A stretch of 64,000 nucleotides of DNA from Sphingomonas sp. ID1715 (GTDB taxonomy: Bacteria; Pseudomonadota; Alphaproteobacteria; Sphingomonadales; Sphingomonadaceae). Positions 41,659 through 50,764 of this stretch are shown here, in pieces. The notes under the pieces were generated by a model. The model was not told the DNA's origin and did not search any database. It saw only the letters and a list, made by a program, of their open reading frames with translations. Made by a program: the position numbers and the translations under genes. Location: the NCBI RefSeq assembly GCF_013044515.1, contig NZ_JABEPR010000002.1, positions 744,001 through 808,000 of the forward strand. Direction: 5' to 3'. The stretch's first letter is position 1. Each line of letters opens with the position of its first letter.

Positions 41659-41903
41659 GCCAGATTGCGACCCGGTTTGCGCTCATCGAGCCACTGCACG
41701 AGCTCTTCATGCGTCACCCAGCGGCCTGCATCCAGGTCGTCGACACCCGGTTGCGCAAAATCGAGAAGTTCGGCCTCATGAATCGCAGCTTCCCGAATAG
41801 CGTCGGCTGCGAACTCTTCGACACTTATTCCTTGAGCGTTCACCACCCGTGAAACAATCGCTGCTGTCTTGTCGTCGAGCTCAGTAGTGACCGCGATCGT
41901 CAT
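41655..41903 (-). CDS. ParD-like antitoxin
   Basis: An 82-residue antitoxin. The N-terminal strand-helix-helix (ITVAVTT-like TIAVTTELDDKTAAIVSRVVNAQGISVEEFAADAIREAA) is a ribbon-helix-helix DNA-binding domain. The acidic C-terminus (VDDLDAGRWVTHEELVQWLDER) is the toxin-neutralising part. It would repress its own operon. It lies 31 bases after the proA stop; the ATG has a weak ribosome site. It precedes the toxin, as usual. Confidence 0.85.
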   Translation of the reverse strand: MTIAVTTELDDKTAAIVSRVVNAQGISVEEFAADAIREAAIHEAELLDFAQPGVDDLDAGRWVTHEELVQWLDERKPGRNLA

Positions 41904-41934
41904 CGCTCGAACCTAAGCCCATGCGGTTGCACTT

Positions 41935-43179
41935 TCAACCGCGCACCTGGCCGGTGCCGCGGCCGATCCATTTGTAAGTGGTCAGGCCCTCCAGCGCCAC
42001 GGGACCGCGCGCGTGGATGCGGCCGGTGGCGATGCCGATTTCGGCACCCAAGCCGAACTCGCCGCCGTCGGCGAACTGGGTGGAGGCGTTGTGGAGGACG
42101 ATGGCGCTGTCCACCTCGGCGACGAAGCGTTCGGCGGCCGCAGCGTCCTCGGTCACGATGGCATCGGTGTGGTGGGAGCCGTGCGCGGCAATGTGCGCCA
42201 GCGCAGCCTCCAGGCCGTCCACGACCGCCACCGATGCGACGGCGTCGAGATATTCGGTGTCCCAATCGGTCGCGTCGGCGGCCGCGATGCGCGGATCCAG
42301 CGCCTGGGCGCGACCATCGCCACGCAGCATGCAGCCGCGGTCGAGCAGCGCGCGCACGAGCGGCACGGCCGTCGGATAAGCTGCGTCGATCAGCAGCGTC
42401 TCCATAGCTCCGCACACGCCGGTGCGCCGCAGCTTGGCATCGACGACGATCGCTTCCGCCATCGCAGGCTCGGCGGCGGCATGGACATAGACATGGTTGT
42501 TGCCGTCGAGATGCGCGAGCACCGGCACGCGCGCGTCCTGCTGCACGGCAGCGACGAGCGACTTGCCACCGCGCGGCACGATCAGGTCGATGAGCCCGGC
42601 GGCGCGAAGCATCGCGGCGACCAGCGCCCGGTCGGGATCGTCCACCAGCTGCACGGCATCCTCCGGCAGGCGCGCCTGGCGCAGCCCGGCGACGAGCGCC
42701 GCGTGCAGCGCGCGGTTGCTCGCCCGCGCCTCCGAACCGCCGCGCAGGATCGCGGCATTGCCGGAGCGGAGACACAGCGCGCCCGCATCGGCCGTGACGT
42801 TCGGCCGGCTTTCGTAGATGATTCCGATCACCCCGATCGGCACCCGCACCCGTTCGAGCGCGATGCCGTTCGGGGGCACGGTGCGATCGATCACTTGACC
42901 GAGCGGCGTCGGCAGGGATGCGACGCTGTCGAGGGCTGCAGCAATGGCCTCGACGCGATCCGCGTCCAGCTTCAGCCGGTCGCGCATGGCAGGGCTCAGA
43001 TTGGCGGCGCGCGCCATGTCGTCGGCGTTCGCGGCAAGGATCGCGCCCGCCGCCATGCGCACTTCGCCTGCAGCGGCGCGGAGCGCCTCGGCCGTGGCCT
43101 CGGGCGCCGTTCGCGCAAGCACGGCGGAAGCGCGGCGCGCGCGCGCGGCCATGTCTGCGATCCGTGCCTCGGCCCTCAT
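41935..43179 (-). CDS. proA: Gamma-glutamyl phosphate reductase
   Basis: A 414-residue enzyme for the second step of proline synthesis, reducing gamma-glutamyl phosphate with NADPH. The catalytic Cys256 lies in [21 protein letters not shown]-like [11 protein letters not shown] (118-128) and VPRGGKSL (201-208) are family signatures. The frame is open much farther upstream, but that is the reverse of the DUF3667 gene. The ATG at 43179 has TAGGCG about eight bases upstream; one at 43197 lacks a site. It is followed by the toxin-antitoxin pair and then nadD. Confidence 0.97.
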   Translation of the reverse strand: MRAEARIADMAARARRASAVLARTAPEATAEALRAAAGEVRMAAGAILAANADDMARAANLSPAMRDRLKLDADRVEAIAAALDSVASLPTPLGQVIDRTVPPNGIALERVRVPIGVIGIIYESRPNVTADAGALCLRSGNAAILRGGSEARASNRALHAALVAGLRQARLPEDAVQLVDDPDRALVAAMLRAAGLIDLIVPRGGKSLVAAVQQDARVPVLAHLDGNNHVYVHAAAEPAMAEAIVVDAKLRRTGVCGAMETLLIDAAYPTAVPLVRALLDRGCMLRGDGRAQALDPRIAAADATDWDTEYLDAVASVAVVDGLEAALAHIAAHGSHHTDAIVTEDAAAAERFVAEVDSAIVLHNASTQFADGGEFGLGAEIGIATGRIHARGPVALEGLTTYKWIGRGTGQVRG

Positions 43180-43227
43180 CGACTGCGCGCCTAGCATGCG
43201 GGCCGGCAACGATGCTAGGCTCGCGCC

Positions 43228-44283
43228 ATGACAGGGGCGGAAGCGGCAGGGGAGCTGGTGACCGGAGCTTTGGTCGCCGGCGCGGTGGAGCGGCATGCGG
43301 GCGCGCGCCACGGAGGCGGCGACCATGCGAGCCTCTGCCTCAACTGCGGGACGGCACTGCTGGGCGATTATTGCCATCGCTGCGGGCAGCCGGAACATAT
43401 CCATCGCTCGCTGTCGGCGATCTGGCACGACCTGGCCCATGGTGTCCTGCATTTCGAGGGCAAGATCTGGAACACCCTGCCCCTGCTCGTCTGGCGGCCG
43501 GGCGAGCTGACCCGGCGCTTCATCCATGGCGAACGGGCGCGGTTCGTGTCGCCAATGGCGCTGTTTCTCTTCTCCGTCTTCCTGATGTTCGCAACCTTCG
43601 GCGCAATCGGCGCGCACCTGGAAATCCCGGACAACACACCACCGACGGCGGCCGCCCAGTCGAGCGCCAAGGCAGCGATCCCGAAAGTGGAAGCCGAGGT
43701 GGAGGCGCTGAAGGCTCAACTGCGCGCCACCAAGGATCCGGGCAAGGCCGAGGCCCTGAAGAGCCGCGAGGACGAGGCGCGGCGCGAACTGGCCAGCCTG
43801 CGCCAGATCGCGAGCTGGCAGCCGGGCCGCTTCACCGGCCTGAAGACCGGTTGGCTGCACCTCGACGAAGGCTTTGCGAAAGCGAACAAGAACCCCAATC
43901 TTGCGCTCTACAAGATGCAGTCGAGTGCTTACAAATATAGCTGGGCCCTGATCCTGCTTTCGACACCCTTCTTGTGGCTGCTCTATGCTTGGCACCGCAA
44001 GTACAAGGTCTACGATCATGCCGTGTTCGTGACCTATTCGCTGTCATTCATGTCGCTGCTGGTGATTGCGCTGACGCTGCTGAGCAAGGCGGGGCTGGGC
44101 GAGGATGCGGTCGCGCTGGCTGCCTTGGGCATCCCGCCCCTGCACATCTACCGGCAATTGCGCGGCGCATATGGCACGCGCCGGCGCTGGGCGCTCCTGC
44201 GCACGATGCTGCTCGTCGCCTTTGCGACAATCACGCTGACGGTGTTCTTCCTGCTGCTCTTCGCCGTCGGCGCGTTGGGCTAA
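43228..44283 (+). CDS. DUF3667 membrane protein with zinc ribbon
   Basis: A 351-residue protein. A short N-terminal zinc ribbon has Cys37-x2-Cys40 and Cys49-x2-Cys52 (CLNCG...CHRCGQ). The family block [50 protein letters not shown] follows with the first membrane segment. A long charged helix (about 150-200) and about four more transmembrane helices at the C-terminus complete it. The DUF3667 family has no established function. It is divergent from proA with 48 bases between starts and its stop overlaps that of the glycosyltransferase gene. Confidence 0.82.
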   Translation: MTGAEAAGELVTGALVAGAVERHAGARHGGGDHASLCLNCGTALLGDYCHRCGQPEHIHRSLSAIWHDLAHGVLHFEGKIWNTLPLLVWRPGELTRRFIHGERARFVSPMALFLFSVFLMFATFGAIGAHLEIPDNTPPTAAAQSSAKAAIPKVEAEVEALKAQLRATKDPGKAEALKSREDEARRELASLRQIASWQPGRFTGLKTGWLHLDEGFAKANKNPNLALYKMQSSAYKYSWALILLSTPFLWLLYAWHRKYKVYDHAVFVTYSLSFMSLLVIALTLLSKAGLGEDAVALAALGIPPLHIYRQLRGAYGTRRRWALLRTMLLVAFATITLTVFFLLLFAVGALG

Positions 44284-45242
44284 ACGCCCGGCGGCCGCTG
44301 CGCCAGGTAGGCGAGCCGCTTCACCTCGCGCCGGCCGCGCGTCACCGTGTCGAGGATCAGGCCGCAGGACAGGCTGAGAATGCCGAGCAGGACCAGGCCG
44401 GTCGACAGGATCGCGGTCGGGATGCGCGGGACGAGCCCGGTCTGGAGATAGGTGACGAACAGGTCGATCGAGAGCCCGACCGCCAGCGCCATGAAGAAGA
44501 TCGAGACCAGACCAAAAAAGGCGACCGGCTTTTCGATCCGGTAAAGGTTGAGGATCAGCCCCAGGATGCGAAAGCCGTCGCGGTAGGTGGAGAGCTTCGA
44601 CTCCGAACCTTCCGGCCGCGCGGCATAGGCGGTCGGCACCTCGGCGACCGGCATCTTCAGTTCAAGCGCATGAACGCTGATCTCGGTTTCGATCTCGAAC
44701 CCTTCCGAAAGCGCCGGGAAGGATTTGACGAAGCGATTGGAAAAGACGCGGTAGCCGGACAGGATGTCGCTGAAGGTCTGGCCGAAAATCCAGGTGACGC
44801 AGCCGGTCAGCATGCGATTGCCGAAGCGGTGGCCGCGCCGATACGCCTCGGTCGCGTCGCTCTCGCGCGTGCCGACGACCATGTCGAGCTGCTCGGTCAA
44901 CAGCCGCTCGATCATCTTCGGGGCCGCGCCGGCGTCATAGGTCGCGTCGCCGTCGGACAAGACGTAGACGTCCGCCTCTACGTCGGCGAACATGCGGCGG
45001 ACGACATTGCCCTTGCCCTGCGTGCGCTCCGTCCGCACGACCGCGCCCGCCTCGCGCGCCACCCTGACCGTGTCGTCTTTCGAGTTGTTGTCGTAGACGT
45101 AGATGGCCGCGTCGGGCAGGGCGCGGCGAAAGCCCGCGATCGTCTGGGCGATCGCCGCTGCCTCATTATAGCAGGGCAGCAGCACGGCGACGCGCGGGGA
45201 GGTGGCGGAGGATGTCCCGGCGAGCCGTTCGACCATGTTCAT
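44280..45242 (-). CDS. GT2 family glycosyltransferase with two C-terminal transmembrane helices
   Basis: A 320-residue dolichyl-phosphate-mannose synthase-like enzyme. The GT-A domain (about 15-235) has VLLPCYNEA (20-28), the DNNS nucleotide loop (51-54) and the DGD metal site (97-99). Two transmembrane helices follow (about 240-265 and 280-303). It probably transfers a sugar to an isoprenoid or lipid carrier. The first ATG is at 45242; a GTG at 45260 gives six more residues. Its stop codon overlaps that of the convergent DUF3667 gene. It is divergent from gatB. Confidence 0.88.
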   Translation of the reverse strand: MNMVERLAGTSSATSPRVAVLLPCYNEAAAIAQTIAGFRRALPDAAIYVYDNNSKDDTVRVAREAGAVVRTERTQGKGNVVRRMFADVEADVYVLSDGDATYDAGAAPKMIERLLTEQLDMVVGTRESDATEAYRRGHRFGNRMLTGCVTWIFGQTFSDILSGYRVFSNRFVKSFPALSEGFEIETEISVHALELKMPVAEVPTAYAARPEGSESKLSTYRDGFRILGLILNLYRIEKPVAFFGLVSIFFMALAVGLSIDLFVTYLQTGLVPRIPTAILSTGLVLLGILSLSCGLILDTVTRGRREVKRLAYLAQRPPGV

Positions 45243-45301
45243 GAGGTGCGGCTTTAGCACCGAAGTCTTGCCGAAGCGCTAGTCTCTTGCGAAGGGGGCG
45301 C

Positions 45302-46786
45302 ATGGCTACCGCAGCATCCAGCACTTATCGCGTCCAGGGCGCCACCGGCGAGTGGGAGGTCGTGATCGGCCTCGAGGTCCATGCGCAGATCACCGCGTCC
45401 AAGGCCAAGCTCTTTTCGGGCGCCGCCACCGCGTTCGGCGCGGAGCCCAATGCGCAAGTGTCGTTGGTCGACGCCGCGATGCCCGGCATGCTGCCGGTGC
45501 CGAACCGCGAATGCATCCGCCAGGCGGTGCGCACCGGCATGGCGCTCGACGCGCAGATCAACCGCTGGTCGCGTTTCGACCGGAAGAATTACTTCTACGC
45601 CGACCTGCCGCAGGGCTATCAGATCTCCCAGCTCTATCACCCGCTGGTCGGCGAAGGCTCGATCGCGATCGAGCCCGAAGGCGGTGAGCCGAAGACGGTC
45701 GGCATCGAGCGTATCCATGTCGAGCAGGACGCCGGCAAGCTGATGCACGATCAGCACCCGACTCGCTCCTATGTCGACCTCAACCGGTCCGGCGTGGCGC
45801 TGATGGAGATCGTGTCCAAGCCCGACATGCGCTCACCCGCCGAGGCCGGGGCTTACGTGCGCAAACTCCGCTCTATTCTCCGCTATGTCGGCTCGTGCGA
45901 CGGCAATATGGAAGAAGGCTCGATGCGCGCCGACGTGAACGTCAGCGTCCGCAAGCCGGGCGAGCCGTTCGGCACGCGCACCGAGACCAAGAACGTCAAC
46001 TCGGTCCGCTTCGTCATGCAGGCGATCGAATATGAAGCGAGCCGCCAGGTCGATGTGCTGGAAAGCGGCGGGCGCATCGTCCAGGAAACGCGGCTGTTCG
46101 ATCCCGACAAGGGCGAGACGCGCTCGATGCGTTCCAAGGAGGATGCGCACGACTATCGTTATTTCCCGGATCCGGACCTGCTGCCGCTGGAGCTGGACGA
46201 AGCGTTCGTCGAGGAGTGCCGCGCGAGCCTCCCCGAACTGCCGGACGAGAAGCGCCGCCGCTATGAACAGGAGCTGGGGATCAGCGCCTATAATGCCGAG
46301 GTGTTGACCGCCGAAGTCGAGACCGCCCGCTGGTTCGAGGCGCTGCTGGCCGAGGCCGGCGACAAGGTGACCGGCAAGGCCGCGTCCAACTGGGTGATCT
46401 CGGACCTGTTCGGCGCATTGAACCGCCTTGGCCTCTCGGTCGAGGAGAGCCCGGTCAGCCCCAAGCAGGCCGCCGAGCTGCTCGCGCTGGTGGCGGACGG
46501 CACGCTGTCGGGCACGCTCGCCAAGCAGGTGTTCGAGATCATGCTCGAGACGCGCGAGGATCCCGGCGCAATCGTCGAGGCACGGGGCCTGAAGCAGACC
46601 AGCGACACGGGAGCCATCGAGGCGGAGATCGCCAAGGTACTCGCCGCCAATGCCGACAAGGTCGAACAATATAAGGGCGGCAAGGAAGCCCTGTTCGGCT
46701 TCTTCGTCGGCCAGACGATGAAGGCCATGGGCGGCAAGGCGAACCCGCAGGTGGTCAACGAGCTGCTGCGAAAGGCCCTGGCGTAA
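45302..46786 (+). CDS. gatB: Aspartyl/glutamyl-tRNA amidotransferase subunit B
   Basis: A 494-residue subunit of GatCAB, which converts Glu-tRNA(Gln) and Asp-tRNA(Asn) to the correct amidated forms. Family sequences: [13 protein letters not shown] (17-29), [15 protein letters not shown] (near 105), [20 protein letters not shown] (near 200), then the GatB/YqeY tail domain (about 345-494). The ATG at 45302 has GAAGGGGGC upstream. gatA and gatC are not adjacent. With gltX it supports the transamidation route. Confidence 0.97.
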   Translation: MATAASSTYRVQGATGEWEVVIGLEVHAQITASKAKLFSGAATAFGAEPNAQVSLVDAAMPGMLPVPNRECIRQAVRTGMALDAQINRWSRFDRKNYFYADLPQGYQISQLYHPLVGEGSIAIEPEGGEPKTVGIERIHVEQDAGKLMHDQHPTRSYVDLNRSGVALMEIVSKPDMRSPAEAGAYVRKLRSILRYVGSCDGNMEEGSMRADVNVSVRKPGEPFGTRTETKNVNSVRFVMQAIEYEASRQVDVLESGGRIVQETRLFDPDKGETRSMRSKEDAHDYRYFPDPDLLPLELDEAFVEECRASLPELPDEKRRRYEQELGISAYNAEVLTAEVETARWFEALLAEAGDKVTGKAASNWVISDLFGALNRLGLSVEESPVSPKQAAELLALVADGTLSGTLAKQVFEIMLETREDPGAIVEARGLKQTSDTGAIEAEIAKVLAANADKVEQYKGGKEALFGFFVGQTMKAMGGKANPQVVNELLRKALA

Positions 46787-46888
46787 CGACCCTCGGCAAC
46801 ATTTTGTCACAAACTTGGATTTGGTTTGCGTATAGGGAGTTGCGTGTGACGTCGCGGCCCGTGCCGGGACTAAAAAGGGGGATCGCAC

Positions 46889-47656
46889 ATGCTTTCGAGA
46901 CTGAAAGGCCGGATCAAGCGGTACTTCACGCCGCCGCATCCGATCGACCGGCAGCTTGGAATCGAGACGACGAATTTCGTGGGCCGCCGACAGAGCGCGA
47001 CCGGGAACAAGGAACTCGACGAGAATAATGTCGGCTATGGCTGCGTGCAGCCCAGCGTCGTGCGCGGCTCGGTCAAGCTGATCCCAAATGTCGAGGCGCG
47101 CAGCTTCATGGACATTGGCTGTGGCAAGGGCCGTGTCCTCGCCGCGGCAAGCGAGTTCCCGTTCCGCGAGGAAGTGGGCTACGACATCGTGCCGCTGCTG
47201 GTCGACCGGACCAACAAGAACGGGGCGATCATCGCCGCGAAGTTCCCGGACCGGCCGAAAATCCACGCCACGCTCGACGATGTGATGGAGCACGGCAACT
47301 GGCCGGCCGGCGACCTGGCGATGTTTCTCTACAACAGCTTCCGCGAGCCGCTGGTGCGAAAGTTTGCGGCGGCGATCGAAGCCTGGGACGCGGCCAATCC
47401 CGACAAATCGCTCTATCTGGTCTATTGCAACCCGGTGCACTTCCACGTCTTCGACGCGTCGCCGAGCCTGGAGCGATTCGCGACCGACATGGTCTCCTAC
47501 ACCGATGAGGAAAAAGCCTCCCTCCATTCGGAGAATGTGGCGGACACCTTCATCATCTACCGCGTCAAGCGCGCGGGCGATGTGCCGCAATTGCCGGGCC
47601 ATGATCGCCAGGTCCGAGTCACGGTGCCGGACCTGGGCGCCGACATGGTGATCTGA
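46889..47656 (+). CDS. Class I SAM-dependent methyltransferase
   Basis: A 255-residue protein. The SAM motif FMDIGCGKGRVL (73-84) marks a Rossmann-fold methyltransferase; GYDIVPLLVDRTN follows as motif II. MFLYNSFREPLVRKF (near 145) is a less usual motif IV. The N-terminus is basic and contains IKRYFTPPHPIDRQLGIET. The substrate is unknown. The ATG has AAAAGGGGGA seven bases upstream. The 102-base gap after gatB is AT-richer and may hold its own promoter, but no clear -35/-10 pair stands out. Confidence 0.8.
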   Translation: MLSRLKGRIKRYFTPPHPIDRQLGIETTNFVGRRQSATGNKELDENNVGYGCVQPSVVRGSVKLIPNVEARSFMDIGCGKGRVLAAASEFPFREEVGYDIVPLLVDRTNKNGAIIAAKFPDRPKIHATLDDVMEHGNWPAGDLAMFLYNSFREPLVRKFAAAIEAWDAANPDKSLYLVYCNPVHFHVFDASPSLERFATDMVSYTDEEKASLHSENVADTFIIYRVKRAGDVPQLPGHDRQVRVTVPDLGADMVI

Positions 47657-47677
47657 AGCCCGAGCTTAAAAGGAGCT

Positions 47678-48676
47678 TCAGTCGAGCTCCGTTGCTGCCA
47701 CGGAAGCACCGGACACCAGCTGCGCCATCCGGCATTGTTCCGGCGCCTTGTCGGGGCGCCAGCGCAGGAAGCGCGTCGCGTGGCGAAAGCGCTGGCCGGT
47801 CACCTGATCATATTTGACTTCGGCGATCAGGTCCCAGCGCAGCGGCTGCCATTCGCCGGAGCGCTCGGTCGCCCAGCGGCTCGGCCCGCCCGGCGCGTCG
47901 CCAGTGAAGCCGGGTGTCCCCATCAAGGCCTCTAGCTGTTCGGTCAGTGCGCCCTTGTCGCCAGGCGGCGGGCAGAAGCCGACATGGTGGAGCCGGTCGT
48001 CATCGCCGAACAGGCCGAGCAGCAGCGAGCCCACTTCCTTCTTGCCTGACGCGTAGCGAAAGCCGCCGACCACGCAGTCGGCCGTGCGGATGCACTTGAC
48101 CTTCAGCATCGCTCGCTCGCCGGGCCGATAGGGCTCGTCGAGCCGCTTGGCGACGACGCCGTCGAGCGCACCGCCCGTCTGGGCGAGCCAGGCGGCGGCC
48201 TTGGCGCGATCTCTCGTTGCCGGAGAGAGGAGCAGCGCCGCACCACCATGTGCGGCATGGAAACGCTCCAGCGCCGCGCGGCGGACCGAAAGCGGCTGCG
48301 CGGCGAGAACCTCGCCGTCCAGCGCGAGCAGGTCGAACAGCATGAACTGCGCCGGAGTTTCTGCCGCCAGCTTGCGGATGCGGCTTTCGGCCGGGTGAAG
48401 TCGCAGCTGCAGCGCCTCGAACGAGAGAGCGCCGCCAACGGGAATGATGAGCTCCCCATCCAATATGAAGCGATCGACGGGCAGCGCCTCCAGCATGGCC
48501 ACCACCTCCGGAAAGTAACGCGCCAGCGGCTTGCCGGACTTGGAAGCGAGCCCGACCGTTCCGCCCTCCCTGATCGCGATGCACCGGAAGCCGTCCCATT
48601 TCGGCTCGAACTGCCAGCCGGCATCGGCCGGCAGGGCGTCGACCAGCTTCGCTTCCATCGGTGCGAGCATATCCAC
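47678..48676 (-). CDS. ATP-dependent DNA ligase (LigC/LigD-type)
   Basis: A 332-residue ligase. The adenylation domain begins near residue 20, and the active-site KWDGFR (26-31) has Lys26 as AMP acceptor. Motif III LDGELI (about 72-77), motif IV (GVVAKRLDEPYRPG) and motif V (MLKVKCIR) follow, then an OB-fold domain (about 215-330). It has no polymerase or nuclease domain, so it is the short LigC type rather than LigD. Such ligases act in repair, often non-homologous end joining or base-excision-like pathways. A Ku gene is not nearby. The GTG start may be replaced by ATG two codons later. Confidence 0.9.
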   Translation of the reverse strand: MDMLAPMEAKLVDALPADAGWQFEPKWDGFRCIAIREGGTVGLASKSGKPLARYFPEVVAMLEALPVDRFILDGELIIPVGGALSFEALQLRLHPAESRIRKLAAETPAQFMLFDLLALDGEVLAAQPLSVRRAALERFHAAHGGAALLLSPATRDRAKAAAWLAQTGGALDGVVAKRLDEPYRPGERAMLKVKCIRTADCVVGGFRYASGKKEVGSLLLGLFGDDDRLHHVGFCPPPGDKGALTEQLEALMGTPGFTGDAPGGPSRWATERSGEWQPLRWDLIAEVKYDQVTGQRFRHATRFLRWRPDKAPEQCRMAQLVSGASVAATELD

Positions 48677-48679
48677 AGC

Positions 48680-49327
48680 TCAGCCCCCGGATTCGGCTCC
48701 GAAGCGCTTGGCGCAGGCGTCGAGGACGGCGACGGGAGAGCCGCGCTGGACAATGGTAGCCAGGGCCTTGTCTCGGGCGGCTTCGCCCTGCTTTTGCGTC
48801 AGGCCGCGGGCGCGGATGGTGGCGCCGAGCTTCGGATCGAGATCGCGGCGCATCTGGTCGTAGACGCGGATGCGGTCGATATAGTCGGCCTCGGATGCGC
48901 GCAGCGCCGTGGTGAAGAACGCCGCCAAATCCTGGCAGCCGGCCTGCGCATCCAGTGGATCGGACGGCAGGTCGACGTCCCCGGTCTTGGTGGCCGGGAA
49001 CGCCGCTTCGCATCGCGGGATCAGCCGGTCCCATTTGCCCTGGGTCACCTTCTCGCCCAGCAGGGGCATGGCGTTGACGACGGCGGCGGAGCGCGTCTTG
49101 TCGAAGCTGCCTCCTTCGACGCCGGCCAGCAGCGCATAGTGGAGAATGCGGCCCTGCTGCTCGAGCGTCAGCTTGGCCTCGACATCGGCCGATGCGCGCC
49201 GTGCCTCTGCCGCGGCGATGACGCCGCAGGTCGCCGCGCGCTCGATCGGATCGGCCGGCAGTTCGGCCTCACGCCGGCCGCAACTGGCGAGAACGAGGGG
49301 CAACAACAGCCAGGCGCGCATCTTCAT
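48680..49327 (-). CDS. Hypothetical lipoprotein
   Basis: A 215-residue predicted lipoprotein. Signal with lipobox LASC (Cys16). The mature protein is mostly helical with four further cysteines (C34, C106, C131, C205 approximately), which may form disulfides. No family recognised. It starts about 20 bases upstream of nothing else on its strand except PepSY (49349) and ends three bases before the ligase start, so it may be co-transcribed with it. Confidence 0.65.
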   Translation of the reverse strand: MKMRAWLLLPLVLASCGRREAELPADPIERAATCGVIAAAEARRASADVEAKLTLEQQGRILHYALLAGVEGGSFDKTRSAAVVNAMPLLGEKVTQGKWDRLIPRCEAAFPATKTGDVDLPSDPLDAQAGCQDLAAFFTTALRASEADYIDRIRVYDQMRRDLDPKLGATIRARGLTQKQGEAARDKALATIVQRGSPVAVLDACAKRFGAESGG

Positions 49328-49348
49328 CTCCCATCCGTAACGATGGGA

Positions 49349-50047
49349 TTACGGACGGACCGCTTTAGGGTTCCGCCGCCGGCGGCGACGCGTGAACAAC
49401 AGGGCGGTGCCCGTGGCGGTCCCCAGCACGCCGATCACGGCCAGTCCGATCAGCAGCGGGTGGCTGGTATCCTCGCGCAGGCGCGGATCGAGGATGTGGA
49501 GACCCCACATGAAGTCATAGAGCCGCCATTGCCGCGTCCGGAGCGCAAGCACGGCGCCGGTTTCCGCATCGACATAGACATGCGCGCCGTCGGCAAAGGA
49601 AACGCGCCACGCCGGTCGGGGCTTGCGCAGGTCGAGCGGCGGATGATTGGCCGGCGTGCGGGTCACTTCATCGACCGCTGCGCTCCCGAGATACGAGGCG
49701 CGGGCGAGGAGCGTCGCCTCCTCGCCGCTCACCTTCGGGAGCAACCGCCCGGTGGCGAGGTCAGCGCGTCGCGCCTCTCCGGTGGTGAAGCTCGCCACCC
49801 ACACAGGGCCGCCGGGCCGGCTTTCTACCGTGAGCGACTTCAGCGTGCGTCCGCGCGTGTCGGGCCAGCGCGCGGTTCCGGAATAAGCGAGCGGCACAGT
49901 CGGCGCACGCAGGTCCTCGCCGCGCACCTCCTCGACCGGCCGCGCAGCCATCCAGAGACCGGTGACCGTCCACAGCAGCAGCGGCACCGCCACGACCCAG
50001 CCGAGCCAGACGTGGAGGCGGTGGAAGGTGCGGTGCCCGGCTCTCAT
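49349..50047 (-). CDS. PepSY-associated transmembrane protein
   Basis: A 232-residue protein with a transmembrane helix at about 12-34 (LHVWLGWVVAVPLLLWTVTGLWM) and another at about 203-222. Between lies a periplasmic PepSY-like domain with HVYVDAETGAVLALRTRQWRLYDFMWGLHILD. Family members are linked to iron uptake (FhuE/PiuB-like) or peptidase regulation. An Arg-rich tail ends it. The ATG overlaps the upstream hydrolase stop as TGATG. Confidence 0.82.
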   Translation of the reverse strand: MRAGHRTFHRLHVWLGWVVAVPLLLWTVTGLWMAARPVEEVRGEDLRAPTVPLAYSGTARWPDTRGRTLKSLTVESRPGGPVWVASFTTGEARRADLATGRLLPKVSGEEATLLARASYLGSAAVDEVTRTPANHPPLDLRKPRPAWRVSFADGAHVYVDAETGAVLALRTRQWRLYDFMWGLHILDPRLREDTSHPLLIGLAVIGVLGTATGTALLFTRRRRRRNPKAVRP

Positions 50048-50763
50048 CAACTCTGCCGCTGCCCGGCTGCGAGCAGGTCGGCGACGGTGCGCATGACGCG
50101 TGGACGGAGCTGCACCCCCATATGGCTGCCGGGGATTTCGACTGTGTTCAATCCCGGTTCGGCAGGCGCATGGCATGCAAGGCCATTCACAAGACCGTCG
50201 CTGCGGCTCCAGATGGCGGTGGTCGGGACCGGCAACGGCGCGGCGATCTCCTGCTGCCGCGCGCGAACATCGTCGCTGTCCAGTTTCTCGCCGCTGACCA
50301 GCTCGTAGACGCGCCAGACATTGGTTGCGCGAGGGTCGCCCGCATAGGGCGAGGCAATCGTGATCACCTCCCGTACGTCATCAGCCAGCCGATGGGCTAC
50401 CAGTCGCGCCAAAATCCCGCCAAGACTGATGCCGATCAGCGTCACGGGCTCCCCGCAGTCGGTGGCCAGCCCGTGAACGCGTTCGAACAGCAGCTCTGCT
50501 TCCGGCCCCACCGTTCGGGTTCCGAAGTTGCGGCCGAGGCCCCAACCCTCGACCCGATAGCCCAGCGAGGCTAGGTAGCGGCGAAGCACGAAGGTCGAAC
50601 GATCCGAGTTGACCAGTCCGGGTAGCACCATGATCGGGCGGCCATCGCCCTGGCGAGCTCCCTGGAGCAAGCGCCACGCGGTCGCCAGGGACAGCACCGT
50701 CGCCGCTGCCCGCGGCACTTCGGCCGCCCAAAGCAATAGCGAAGGTGGCCGGAGCTCAGTCAC
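50047..50763 (-). CDS. Alpha/beta-fold hydrolase
   Basis: A 238-residue hydrolase. The nucleophile elbow is GISLGG (111-116, Ser113), after VTLI. The oxyanion-hole region is PGLVNSD (48-54) and His in IPGSHMGVQLRP is the likely catalytic base. It resembles the lipase/PGAP1-like set. The start is GTG, one base after the lpdA stop; the stop overlaps the PepSY start. So it is part of the run lpdA-hydrolase-PepSY. Confidence 0.8.
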   Translation of the reverse strand: MTELRPPSLLLWAAEVPRAAATVLSLATAWRLLQGARQGDGRPIMVLPGLVNSDRSTFVLRRYLASLGYRVEGWGLGRNFGTRTVGPEAELLFERVHGLATDCGEPVTLIGISLGGILARLVAHRLADDVREVITIASPYAGDPRATNVWRVYELVSGEKLDSDDVRARQQEIAAPLPVPTTAIWSRSDGLVNGLACHAPAEPGLNTVEIPGSHMGVQLRPRVMRTVADLLAAGQRQS

Positions 50764-50764
50764 A

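Noticed and set aside
43180-44019. 280-residue N-terminal extension of the proA frame
   Set aside because: It reads the complement of the DUF3667 gene; ProA homology starts only at about 43179.
46801-46840. Promoter for the methyltransferase (TTGTCA and TATAGG)
   Set aside because: The spacing is 21 bases, too long for a normal promoter; no second pair is convincing.
47653-47681. Terminator between the methyltransferase and the DNA ligase
   Set aside because: CTGAAGC/GCTTCAG can pair, but the loop is long and no T-tract follows on either strand.
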